Origin: Agarilytica sp045430305 | GTDB taxonomy: Bacteria; Pseudomonadota; Gammaproteobacteria; Pseudomonadales; Cellvibrionaceae | DNA: 64,000 nt | NCBI GenBank assembly: GCA_045430305.1 | Contig: JAILXW010000001.1 | Span: forward strand, 434,001 to 498,000 | Direction of reading: 5' to 3' | In this document: in pieces, positions 16,941-25,057 of the stretch | How positions within the stretch are numbered: the first letter of the stretch is position 1 | How the letters are laid out: each line of letters starts with the position of its first letter | Notes under the pieces: model-generated | Told to the model about the DNA's origin: nothing | What the model saw: the letters and a program-made list of their open reading frames with translations, nothing else | Databases searched by the model: none | Translations under genes and position numbers: made by a program

Positions 16941-17084
16941 TCAACACAGAAATTTTAAATATTTCTGTATTCCTTCCTCAACCTGACCGGAAACGATGAC
17001 TTCGTTCAAATCAGCGATTGTAGGATTTTCTTTCTTTGCAAAACCTTCAACCGCAATATCTACTCTGCTTTTGTTATGTATCAT
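16941..17084 (-). CDS. 47-residue frame upstream of the AHH toxin
   Basis: The frame encodes MIHNKSRVDIAVEGFAKKEN and continues to QVEEGIQKYLKFLC, with protein-like composition. It ends 10 bp before the AHH start, in a different frame. A slip in the A/T run near its 3' end would join it to the AHH frame, giving LKF then CVDAHSMSKTDL. It may be the remainder of a longer toxin gene disabled by a frameshift, or a coupled leader gene. A weak GAGAAG site precedes its ATG. Confidence 0.4.
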   Translation of the reverse strand: MIHNKSRVDIAVEGFAKKENPTIADLNEVIVSGQVEEGIQKYLKFLC

Positions 17085-17380
17085 GAAACGCTTCTCGTGA
17101 GTTTATCTCAGGTACGTGCTAGGCGCAGTGTAAGGCTATTTTTTTTCGATTGAAGCGCTTAAAGGGCGTGGATCTTAAGATGTGATATATGACATGAAAA
17201 ATGTGCCATCTGATTATTAATTGGTCAGATTCGGAATGAGGTTTTAGTCGGAATTTTGCCCCCAACTGTGCGGATTCGTGCCCATTTGGTAGCCTACATT
17301 CGCAGGCAACTTTGCCGATACTTTGGTGAGAATTACCCGAATATTACCCGAGCATGGCTGTAAGCCCCGGATTTACTGGG

Positions 17381-17404
17381 GGTTCAAGTCCGGCCCCGGC
17401 ACCA
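17381..17404 (+). other. tRNA-Leu 3'-end fragment, probable attachment-site scar
   Basis: The 24 bp from GGTTCAAGTCC through CCCCGGCACCA match the T-loop, acceptor strand and CCA expected of a tRNA-Leu. The preceding bases do not fold into the rest of a tRNA, and the T-stem 5' side mispairs. Many tyrosine integrases recombine in exactly this part of tRNA genes, so this is probably one half of an att site or an old duplication. The rest of 17,085-17,588 contains no supportable gene. Confidence 0.45.
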
Positions 17405-17588
17405 CTCATATCAATACGTAAACTACTCTTAAAAAACTTCCACTTTTTACTTTCTTACGTTGACCGGCCCCCTGTATAGACGGCTCGCGTTTTGGTGCGC
17501 GTGTTCTATAGCCAACCTAAAGCCAGTCTTTATTTAGAGAGGTGTAATCGAGATCTACGTGCGAGGGGCTCAGGGCTTTCGCCACTGG

Positions 17589-18275
17589 CTAGTAGAAAAA
17601 TGGGGCTACGCTATCGAGTTGCAACGATTCAAGGTAGCGCCGTACGCATTCATATTCACCTTGGAAGGAAAGACCAACTTTACAGGCGCCGTCTATTTGG
17701 CAGACAGAAGATTTAACGTAAGCTGAGATAACGATCGTGTCCTCTTCAACAGGAAATAGCACCTCAAGATCTATATATTTCCCGTCTTGTAGGGATTTTT
17801 CTATAAAGTCATATTCGTTGTTTTTAGGAACATTAATCTGACAGCCGCCGGCGCTGATATTGGTGATGACGCCAAAGGCGACACCGTCTGCTTGTTTGAT
17901 ATCGACTGGCAAAACACATGGGAAGCGTATATCGCGGCGTAAGCGGCGTGTTTCAATCATTTCTGGGAAGGAGCCTATGAGCAAACGATTATCAAACAGG
18001 CTCAATACTTGTGATTCGTATGCGACGATACGGCCTTCATGTATTGTTTTCATCTCTAGTACGGTGCCTTTTGCAAAGATACTGTCGTAGGTTTCCCCAT
18101 CGGCAATATGTTGTGCGTTGGGCAGCGTTGTAATGACTGACTTGCCGTAATCCGCTCCAACCAAGACTACAGAGTAATGTTGGTCATTATCTTCGCGGGC
18201 GGCTTGAACCACAGAGCCAATGTTGAGTTCAAGTAAACGATCAGCAGAGAAGTATTCTTCTTCCATTAGGCGCAT
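17589..18275 (-). CDS. YcgR-like PilZ-domain protein (c-di-GMP receptor)
   Basis: This 228-residue protein has an N-terminal YcgR-N-like beta domain (about 1-100) and a C-terminal PilZ domain. The PilZ c-di-GMP contacts are intact: RRLRRDIRF carries the RxxxR motif, and NISAGGCQI the (D/N)xSxxG motif. YcgR proteins bind c-di-GMP and slow the flagellar motor; other members tune adhesion. No flagellar gene is nearby. It stands alone, divergent from trhP. Confidence 0.85.
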   Translation of the reverse strand: MRLMEEEYFSADRLLELNIGSVVQAAREDNDQHYSVVLVGADYGKSVITTLPNAQHIADGETYDSIFAKGTVLEMKTIHEGRIVAYESQVLSLFDNRLLIGSFPEMIETRRLRRDIRFPCVLPVDIKQADGVAFGVITNISAGGCQINVPKNNEYDFIEKSLQDGKYIDLEVLFPVEEDTIVISAYVKSSVCQIDGACKVGLSFQGEYECVRRYLESLQLDSVAPFFY

Positions 18276-18489
18276 ATTTTCATGTGAGTATGTTTAATTA
18301 ATAGTCGATAAACGCCTATAGAACAAGGCCTTCAGCCCAATGAGCGGCTATTACGGTGGTTTACTTTCACTGCTTCCGAATATCACTCTTTTTGTAAGGT
18401 GTAAGACAAAGCGCCCAAGACTTGAGTTAGATTAATATGGCTACGTTTAGAATCTATACACTCTTACATTTTTGGGTGTAACCATAGGT

Positions 18490-19827
18490 ATGAAAACTGA
18501 ATTACTCGCTCCGGCCGGTTCCTTAAAAAACATGCGTTATGCTTTTGCTTATGGTGCCGATGCGGTATACGCAGGCCAGCCGCGCTACAGTTTACGGGTT
18601 CGCAATAACGAATTTAACAAGATGGATGTAATGGCTGAAGCCATTGAGGAAGCGCATACGCAACAAAAGTTATTCTACCTTGCGAGTAATATCTCGCCTC
18701 ATAATGACAAAGTGCGTTCCTATATTCGCGATTTGCGTCCTATCATTGGAATGAAACCAGACGCGTTAATTATGTCTGACCCTGGTCTCATCATGTTGGT
18801 TAAAGAAAGCTTCCCAGACCAGGTAATTCACTTAAGTGTTCAGGCTAATACCGTAAATTGGGCGACGGTAAAATTTTGGCAACAGCAGGGCATTAGTCGA
18901 GTAATACTCTCACGTGAATTGTCGCTCGATGAAATAGAAGAAATCCGTCAGCAATGCCCTGAGATGGAGCTTGAGGTTTTTGTTCATGGTGCGCTTTGTA
19001 TCGCTTATTCGGGGCGATGTTTATTGTCAGGATATATGACACACCGAGATTCTAATCAAGGTGCATGCACGAATTCATGTCGCTGGGAATATAACGCGCA
19101 TCAAGCGAACGAAAATGATGTTGGTGACTTGATTCCGGTTGTGAATGAAAATGAAAGTCACATATGGGACCCAACAATCGATGAAGTAAAGCCGGTACTT
19201 TTACAAGAAAAAGGAAGGCCAGGCGAATACATGCCAGCCTACGAAGATGAACACGGCACGTACATAATGAACTCTAAAGATTTGCGAGCTGTGCAGCACG
19301 TCGAGCGTTTGGTTAACATGGGTATTCATTCTTTAAAAATTGAAGGCCGCACAAAATCACACTATTACGTGGCGAGAACATCTCAGGTCTACCGGAAAGC
19401 CATCGACGATGCCTTAGCGGGTAAAGTATTTGATAAGCATCTGATGGATGAGCTAGGTACGCTGGCCAATCGCGGTTATACCGAAGGTTTTTATCGTCGC
19501 CACGTTCCGGCAGAATATCAGACTTATGAAACGGGAAACTCTCTACCGTTAACGCAACAGTATGTTGGTGAAGTGAAACAATATTTCTCTGATACACACG
19601 AAGTGCTGGTCGATGTAAAAAACCAGTTTAGAGTAGGGGATTCACTTGAATTTGTGGGCCCTAATAAGAATGTTCATTTTAAACTCGAATCACTAACAGA
19701 CAAAAACAATAAAAAATTAGATTGCGCACCGGGCTCTGGTTGGGAGGTGAAAGTGGGTTTGCCGAATGCGTTAGACGCCCAAGATGTGCAAGCGTACGGC
19801 TTGCTTGTTCGAGATCTCCAGAGTTGA
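18490..19827 (+). CDS. trhP: tRNA 5-hydroxyuridine synthesis protein TrhP (U32 family)
   Basis: This protein of about 445 residues begins MKTELLAPAGSLKNMRYAF, the U32 family start. It contains VFVHGALCIAYSGRCLLSGY and a cysteine cluster (GACTNSCRW) as in YegQ/TrhP. TrhP makes 5-hydroxyuridine at tRNA position 34 from prephenate-derived chemistry, alongside O2-dependent TrhO. An in-frame TTG at 18472 exists, but the ATG at 18490 matches the family. It is monocistronic. Confidence 0.9.
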   Translation: MKTELLAPAGSLKNMRYAFAYGADAVYAGQPRYSLRVRNNEFNKMDVMAEAIEEAHTQQKLFYLASNISPHNDKVRSYIRDLRPIIGMKPDALIMSDPGLIMLVKESFPDQVIHLSVQANTVNWATVKFWQQQGISRVILSRELSLDEIEEIRQQCPEMELEVFVHGALCIAYSGRCLLSGYMTHRDSNQGACTNSCRWEYNAHQANENDVGDLIPVVNENESHIWDPTIDEVKPVLLQEKGRPGEYMPAYEDEHGTYIMNSKDLRAVQHVERLVNMGIHSLKIEGRTKSHYYVARTSQVYRKAIDDALAGKVFDKHLMDELGTLANRGYTEGFYRRHVPAEYQTYETGNSLPLTQQYVGEVKQYFSDTHEVLVDVKNQFRVGDSLEFVGPNKNVHFKLESLTDKNNKKLDCAPGSGWEVKVGLPNALDAQDVQAYGLLVRDLQS

Positions 19828-19950
19828 ATGTAAAACCTAAAGATGAATATACAATCACGGTTTCTATAACTTACATATCTGAGTGAGCGATATTTTCAAA
19901 CATAGAATACTAAATCAATCGCTTTGTCGTATTCCTAGATTCGAACCACA

Positions 19951-19988
19951 TTAGCTATTACACTTACGTTAGTAAGTTTTATAGCTAA
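19951..19988. promoter_or_regulatory. Nested inverted repeat upstream of the phosphoribosyltransferase gene
   Basis: TTAGCTAT/ATAGCTAA (8 bp, outer) encloses ACTTAC/GTAAGT (6 bp, inner) around a GTTA loop, with 3-base internal loops between. It lies 41 bp before the ATG at 20030. It could be an operator or an RNA hairpin; there is no U-run for a terminator. Confidence 0.45.
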
Positions 19989-20029
19989 CGCGATGTTCGT
20001 CGCATAAGCTTCAGCGGCAACCCATTAAT

Positions 20030-20599
20030 ATGAATAAAGTCTATATTTCTGCAAATACATTGCTTGAAGATTCCTTCGCGCTTGCTCGGTCTGTTCATCA
20101 AAGTGGTTTCAAGCCAGATTTAATACTCGGTGTATGGCGTGGTGGTGCTTCCGTTGCTATCGCGGTTCAGGAATGTTTTGAGTATTTGGGGCATGTTGCC
20201 GATCATTTTGTAGTACGTACATCGTCATATCATGATATTGGCAAGCAAGATAAACATGTAAAAGTTGATGGCTTAGAGTATGTTCTCGAAACCGTCCACC
20301 CCGATATGTCTCTCTTAGTGGTAGATGATGTCTTCGATAGCGGGCGTTCTGTTCAAGCACTACTAAACACGCTACAGATAAAAGCCGCTGACAATTACCC
20401 GAAAGACATTCGAACAGCTTGCGTTTGGTTTAAACCTGAACGGAATAGTACCCCCTTAGTGCCTGACTATTATGAAAAAACGACCGATGATTGGTTGGTG
20501 TTTCCCCATGAATTAGTCGGTTTGAGTGATCGTGAAATCCGTAAAGAAAAGCCTTCATGCTTAGGTTCATTATTGACCGATAACGACAAGCCACTCTAA
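20030..20599 (+). CDS. Phosphoribosyltransferase-family protein
   Basis: This 189-residue protein has a type I phosphoribosyltransferase fold. LILGVWRGGASVAIAV is the phosphate loop region, and SLLVVDDVFDSGRSVQALL is the PRPP-binding motif with the two acidic residues. The closest type is hypoxanthine/xanthine phosphoribosyltransferase, which salvages purine bases to nucleotides, but base specificity cannot be fixed. The next gene, an exonuclease, follows on the same strand with a ~40 bp gap. Confidence 0.8.
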   Translation: MNKVYISANTLLEDSFALARSVHQSGFKPDLILGVWRGGASVAIAVQECFEYLGHVADHFVVRTSSYHDIGKQDKHVKVDGLEYVLETVHPDMSLLVVDDVFDSGRSVQALLNTLQIKAADNYPKDIRTACVWFKPERNSTPLVPDYYEKTTDDWLVFPHELVGLSDREIRKEKPSCLGSLLTDNDKPL

Positions 20600-20640
20600 A
20601 AACACTTCACAAGGTATTCGTATTAGCGCAGAATGACTAA

Positions 20641-21156
20641 ATGCGTGGCATTGCGGTTCCCTACATTATTGATGTTGAAGCTTCTGGGATGGGGGCTGAC
20701 AGTTACCCGATCGAAATCGGTTTGGCTTTGGATGCAGGCCAACTCTATTGCTCCTTAATTTCACCACCGCCATGCTGGACTCATTGGAGTGGCGAAGCTG
20801 AAAAAATACACAACATTTCACGCAATTTAATCGTAACTAAAGGGAAGTGTGTGCGAACCGTCGCAGCCGAATTGAACGCGCTTTTGGACGGTAAGTTTGT
20901 GTTTAGCGATGGTTGGGGTGTTGATGAGCCATGGGTTAATCGTTTATTTCACACCGCGAAGACGGAAAAAAAATTCCGTATTTATGATTTACAAACCATA
21001 TTAAGCGAAGCGCAAATGGATGTATGGCATGAAGTAAAAAATTCTGTTGTTGCTGACCTTGATATTACGCGTCATCGCGCAAGTAACGACGCGCGAATTA
21101 TTCAAGAGACCTTTCGTAAAACAATGAAAATTGTTCAAAATGTAAATGCCAAGTAA
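20641..21156 (+). CDS. DEDDh-type 3'-5' exonuclease-like protein
   Basis: This 171-residue protein has YIIDVEASGMG with the Asp and Glu of exonuclease motif I, DGWGVDEPWVNRL as motif II, and HRASNDARII as motif III (His and Asp). This is the DEDDh pattern of RNase T/DnaQ relatives. It is shorter than RNase T and has no extra domain. It probably trims RNA or single-stranded DNA. The phosphoribosyltransferase upstream may be co-transcribed. Confidence 0.78.
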   Translation: MRGIAVPYIIDVEASGMGADSYPIEIGLALDAGQLYCSLISPPPCWTHWSGEAEKIHNISRNLIVTKGKCVRTVAAELNALLDGKFVFSDGWGVDEPWVNRLFHTAKTEKKFRIYDLQTILSEAQMDVWHEVKNSVVADLDITRHRASNDARIIQETFRKTMKIVQNVNAK

Positions 21157-21204
21157 AGAAAACGTTACTTCGGCAAGTATTCCAAATATAAAAGGATGTT
21201 TTAA

Positions 21205-22239
21205 ATGAAAAAGATAGTACTGTCACTTCTAGGTGTGTTGGTCGTTTCTATAAGCGTATTTATGGCGTATGCCTTTTCGCGCTTGGATTACAGCGATTTA
21301 CATGAAAATCATACGTTAACAAATCTCGAAGAGGTGGAAAGCGGCGAGCTAAGTGTTCAATGGCTTGGCAATACCAATGTGGTCGTTTCGGATGGCAAAC
21401 ATAGCATTATGACGGACGGTTGGTTTACTCGCACCCGCCTGAACCCAATTAATCCCGTTGTGCAAAGCGATATTAAAACCATTCAATGGGCACTTGAAAA
21501 ATCTAAGATTAATAATCTCGTAGCAGTCTTACCGATTCATTCTCATTTTGACCATGTGATGGACGCACCGGCGGTAGCGGAGGCGACGGGTGCAATTATG
21601 ATGGGGTCAGAATCTTCTGCTAATGTCGCACGAGGGTGGGGGCTAGATGAAGACCAGATTTTTGAGGTGGGTCAGCGGGGTACGCTTACCCTTGGCGATT
21701 TTAAAATTACAATGATTCGTACTAATCATTATGAATTCGTTAAGCGATTTGAACCTCCGGGCCCGCAAACGATCGCGCAGCCTTTAGTTCAGCCTGCGAA
21801 AGTAAACGCATATCGTGAAGGTGGCGCTTACGCTGTATGGATAGAGCATCCGCAAGGTAACGTGCTAATAAACGGGTCGGCGGGTTTTGTTCCCGGCGCG
21901 CTGGATGACGTGGAAGCCGACTTAGTGTTTCTCGGCGTTGCAGGCGTTGGTGTTCAGTCACCTGAATATCAACAACAATATTGGCAAGAAGTAGTGGCCA
22001 CAACACGGGCAAATATTGTTGTACCGGTTCATTGGGATAGCATGATATACCCGTTAAGCGATAAGCCACAGCCGCCCACCCGGCTAATGGACGAGTTGCT
22101 ACTTTATGTCAAAATGAAAGAAAGTGTGTATTGGTTGTTAGAAAAGGAAGAGGTGTATACACCTATATTGCCGATGTGGAAAAAGGTCGCTTATCGGCAA
22201 TTAGTGGCTGGTGCAGAGAAAGAACTCGCCAGGAATTGA
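21205..22239 (+). CDS. Metallo-beta-lactamase-fold hydrolase, membrane-anchored
   Basis: This 344-residue protein has an N-terminal signal or anchor helix (IVLSLLGVLVVSISVFMAYAF). The core has the zinc motif HSHFDHVMD, followed by later histidines (TNHYEF; VPVHWDSM), as in UlaG/lactonase-like members. The domain is probably periplasmic. The substrate is unknown. AAGGA precedes ATG. A strong terminator overlaps its last codons. Confidence 0.8.
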   Translation: MKKIVLSLLGVLVVSISVFMAYAFSRLDYSDLHENHTLTNLEEVESGELSVQWLGNTNVVVSDGKHSIMTDGWFTRTRLNPINPVVQSDIKTIQWALEKSKINNLVAVLPIHSHFDHVMDAPAVAEATGAIMMGSESSANVARGWGLDEDQIFEVGQRGTLTLGDFKITMIRTNHYEFVKRFEPPGPQTIAQPLVQPAKVNAYREGGAYAVWIEHPQGNVLINGSAGFVPGALDDVEADLVFLGVAGVGVQSPEYQQQYWQEVVATTRANIVVPVHWDSMIYPLSDKPQPPTRLMDELLLYVKMKESVYWLLEKEEVYTPILPMWKKVAYRQLVAGAEKELARN

Positions 22240-22258
22240 TTCCTGGCGGTGCTTTTTT
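22227..22258 (+). terminator. Intrinsic terminator of the MBL-fold gene
   Basis: CGCCAGGAA-TTGA-TTCCTGGCG is followed by GTGC and six T. The stem overlaps the stop codon at 22237-22239. Confidence 0.8.
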
Positions 22259-22317
22259 GCGAGATTGTATTAGTCTGCGAGACGGTATAAGAAAGCGTGT
22301 GTAGCTGAATGGAGGCG

Positions 22318-23460
22318 CTAATCTTTCGAACTTGAACGGTTGGGTTTAAGGAACTGGTCAATAGAAAATTCATTAGACGCCGTTTTGGCTGACTTTTTTG
22401 AGGCCGACGCTTTGGCGCGAGGTTTTTTGGCTTTTACAGCGGCTTTTGTGACAGGTTTTTTAGGTGCCTGTTTTTTTGCTGAGGAATTTTTTGTTTTTCT
22501 TGTGTTTTCTTTGTTCGCCAATGTTGTATCTGGAAATGCAGGCTCGCCAGTAATGGGGACACAACGCAGATAACCCTTGGGGCTGGGGAAGGCAACATTT
22601 TCTGCTTCCAGATTGTCTTCAGCAATCCAAACACTTTGGTCGCCCACCCAATTATCGCCCTCTACTTGGTCGATAAAATCTTTAATAATACGACAGCTAA
22701 TGTCAGGAATTTCTAGCGTGAACGCATGCGCGTAATGCTGAATGATCATTAGGCGTGAATTTTTAATGTTCTGGCGCAACTTTTCGTGTAGGTGGCGTGG
22801 CGTAAAAAAATCGTATTCGGCGTTTAATATCAGAGTGGGTGCTTCGATTTTATTGAGTTCATGAGTAATACTCTTAAAATCGCGCAGAGATTCCATTAAA
22901 TTTTGAATACCGTATACGTCTAGTGACAAGCACGTGATACGTTTGGAAATGGTGAGAATCTTCTCCATTTCATCCAAGTAGGGGCTAGTAAAGTTTAACG
23001 GCATTAATAAATTTAAATAAGCCTCAAACCCGATTTTAGTCATGGCCATGTGCAAATTAAGGCTGTGGGCGTGAAGCTGGCCGTCAAGCTCAGAGAAGGT
23101 GCTAATCGGAATTAAACCTTTCACTTTTTCTGGGTGGCGTAGGGCAAACTCTTCAACCACAACGCCGCCAAAAGAAATGCCGGAAATGTACGCTTGATCT
23201 ATTTCAAGCTCAGACATGATGGCGGAAATAGCATCTGCATTTTCGCTAAACTTAGTGCCAAGTACAGGTTTGGACGAGGAACCCTGACCGAGCATGTCGT
23301 AAAGCAATACAGAAATATTTTGCGCTGTAAGAAGCTTTACGAATGGCTCCCAGTGATTGGTGCGCATAGACAGCCCGTTGACAAAAATAATTGTCGGGCA
23401 ATTCTTGCGTTCGTAGTGTTCGTAGTAAACTTCGTAGCCGCGGTACTTAAGGGTCGGCAT
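22318..23460 (-). CDS. Alpha/beta hydrolase with a histone H1-like C-terminal tail
   Basis: This 380-residue protein has a standard alpha/beta hydrolase core (about 1-275): FVNGL oxyanion strand, nucleophile elbow GISFGG (Ser 96), the acid in AEYDFF, and the catalytic His in QHYAHAF. From about residue 310 the chain becomes Lys/Ala/Pro-rich (KKQAPKKPVTKAAVKAKKPR...) and resembles histone H1-like tails, ending in a short segment (EFSIDQFLKPN). Such tails bind DNA or polyanions; PhaF, on polyhydroxyalkanoate granules, has a comparable one. The substrate is not evident. The next gene upstream on the same strand is also uncharacterised and probably co-transcribed. Confidence 0.82.
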   Translation of the reverse strand: MPTLKYRGYEVYYEHYERKNCPTIIFVNGLSMRTNHWEPFVKLLTAQNISVLLYDMLGQGSSSKPVLGTKFSENADAISAIMSELEIDQAYISGISFGGVVVEEFALRHPEKVKGLIPISTFSELDGQLHAHSLNLHMAMTKIGFEAYLNLLMPLNFTSPYLDEMEKILTISKRITCLSLDVYGIQNLMESLRDFKSITHELNKIEAPTLILNAEYDFFTPRHLHEKLRQNIKNSRLMIIQHYAHAFTLEIPDISCRIIKDFIDQVEGDNWVGDQSVWIAEDNLEAENVAFPSPKGYLRCVPITGEPAFPDTTLANKENTRKTKNSSAKKQAPKKPVTKAAVKAKKPRAKASASKKSAKTASNEFSIDQFLKPNRSSSKD

Positions 23461-23502
23461 GTATGTGCTCCAGTATCTTCGAGTCTTAGCTTGGTTCAGT
23501 GT

Positions 23503-24120
23503 TTACTTAACGATAGACTCAAGTAGTTCATCCAAAGACGAGGCAACGGTAGCTCTCGCATTTTCTACGATTTTTTCTTTCGCTTCTTCGCTGATATCAA
23601 TTGCCATATCTTTTAGCATGCGCACTTGAATTTGAATTTGACGACCATTTTCTTCATCGATTTCTTGTAGGCAATGAATAAATGGGTCGTTGAGATCGTA
23701 ATCGGGCGGAAGGAACGAAAGAATACGAATCTCAGACATAAAGGCGTGACTGAGCGCCAGATATTCGTACAGGTTTTCGTCTAGCTCAAAGTGCCCGCTC
23801 ATAAAACGGTTAACATCGGCTTTTTGCCAGAGGTTCAGGTTGATGCGCGTGGCATCCATATACAAAATGGGGTTAAGGCTCCATTCTGTGGCTTTGGCGA
23901 GTAAAGTAGATTGCTCAATGTCTTTGTAATACTGCGTGTGCATGTGCTTGTATGGAAGCCATTCAAAAGGCTGAAATTCAATTTTGGAAAGTATGGCTGC
24001 GTTGGTCGATTTTACGCTCTGCAAGAATAGGCAAATGCGCGTTTTCTCGTCTGGCCCAAGTGGCTTACTTGCGAAGTGTTGTCGCGCAACATCTCGAATG
24101 TTTCCATTAGCATCGGTCAT
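23503..24120 (-). CDS. Uncharacterised soluble protein
   Basis: This 205-residue, mostly helical protein shows no signal peptide or membrane segment. Aromatic-rich parts (EFQPFEWLPYKHMHTQYYKD) sit in the middle, and the C-terminus has a charged helix (EEAKEKIVENARATVASSLDELLESIV) that looks phasin-like or coiled-coil. It is 42 bp upstream of the hydrolase with the histone-like tail, so the two likely act together. No family was recognised. Confidence 0.65.
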   Translation of the reverse strand: MTDANGNIRDVARQHFASKPLGPDEKTRICLFLQSVKSTNAAILSKIEFQPFEWLPYKHMHTQYYKDIEQSTLLAKATEWSLNPILYMDATRINLNLWQKADVNRFMSGHFELDENLYEYLALSHAFMSEIRILSFLPPDYDLNDPFIHCLQEIDEENGRQIQIQVRMLKDMAIDISEEAKEKIVENARATVASSLDELLESIVK

Positions 24121-24456
24121 TGTTGACTGCCTGTTTTTGTTTTAGTTGTGTGTGTTTTAAATGCAGCAAATTGCCTAGGCATTGCCGCAACCTTGATCGA
24201 ATAGTGAGAGGCTTGAACGTGAGGTTAGGGCGAGGTGTTATGTTTTTGAGGAACGTCGTACTGACGCCTTATCTAACACTAGGCCTAGCGCTAAAACAGC
24301 CTTGCTGACAAGGTCGCAAATGTACCATAAGCTTGGGCTGAGTTCATCGCCTGGCAAACAAAATCATTGAATCCTGGCATCTCGTCCACACTAGCCCTGT
24401 AAGCCCTGATTAAGAATAGTCTAGAATCTAGCTATAACATGTTGTCGGAGGTATTT
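24121..24456. other. Divergent intergenic region without a gene
   Basis: This 336-bp gap lies between divergent genes. I see no supportable coding frame, RNA or repeat apart from the GGAGG site of the cupin gene at its right end. It presumably holds both promoters. Confidence 0.6.
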
Positions 24457-24882
24457 ATGCGCCTACTAGTCTTTGTTTGTACTTTGCTATTACTGGTGTT
24501 CAATCCAGCGGTATTTGCGGCCAAATTAACGCTACCAACTAAAGATGTTGAAACACTAGAGTGGAGTGAAAAGGCGCTTTCGGAAAGCTTTAGTGTCAAG
24601 CCGGTATATAAAGACGACAACTTAAGTGTTTCGGTTTTGCGCCTACACGGCCAAGAGAAACCTCATTACCACGACCGCCATGATTTGTTTGTAACGGTAG
24701 TCAGTGGCGACGGCGTTATTCATTTCAAAGATCGCAGTGTTGCGATTTCCGCTGGTGATACAGTGGTAATACCACGCGGCACTTACCATTGGGCCCAATC
24801 AAAAGGGGCCGAGGCTGCCGTCTTTTATGTGATTTTTAGCCCTGCATTCGACCCTTTAGACCGGCGATTTCCTAAAGATTAA
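24457..24882 (+). CDS. Periplasmic cupin-fold protein
   Basis: This 141-residue protein has a signal peptide (MRLLVFVCTLLLLVFNPAVFAA). A single cupin domain follows, with metal-binding PHYHDRHDLF in motif 1 and VIPRGTYHWA in motif 2. An upstream in-frame ATG (24439) exists, but GGAGG precedes the ATG at 24457 at ideal distance. Single-domain cupins include sugar isomerases, dioxygenases and sensors; the role is unknown here. Confidence 0.82.
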   Translation: MRLLVFVCTLLLLVFNPAVFAAKLTLPTKDVETLEWSEKALSESFSVKPVYKDDNLSVSVLRLHGQEKPHYHDRHDLFVTVVSGDGVIHFKDRSVAISAGDTVVIPRGTYHWAQSKGAEAAVFYVIFSPAFDPLDRRFPKD

Positions 24883-25057
24883 CCAATCCTGGTTAATAAA
24901 TGGACAGCGCTTTTGTGTTTATCTATCTTCGCGAGTCACGCTCCCTATTGGCGTATGAATAGGCTATACTTCACGCCCTTAAATTTGGGGTAAATACCCG
25001 CGATTCGCGCAGCTGTCGGTAGTACGCACAACAATTAAAAAAATGTCAGGATATTCT

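Noticed and set aside
17361..17404. Possible tmRNA or intact tRNA
   Set aside because: Only the 3' end fits; there is no matching acceptor 5' strand or anticodon arm, and the bases fit tRNA-Leu better than ssrA.
17492..17716. Plus-strand frame at the end of the PilZ gene
   Set aside because: About half is antisense to the clear YcgR-like gene and the rest is junction sequence; no family features.
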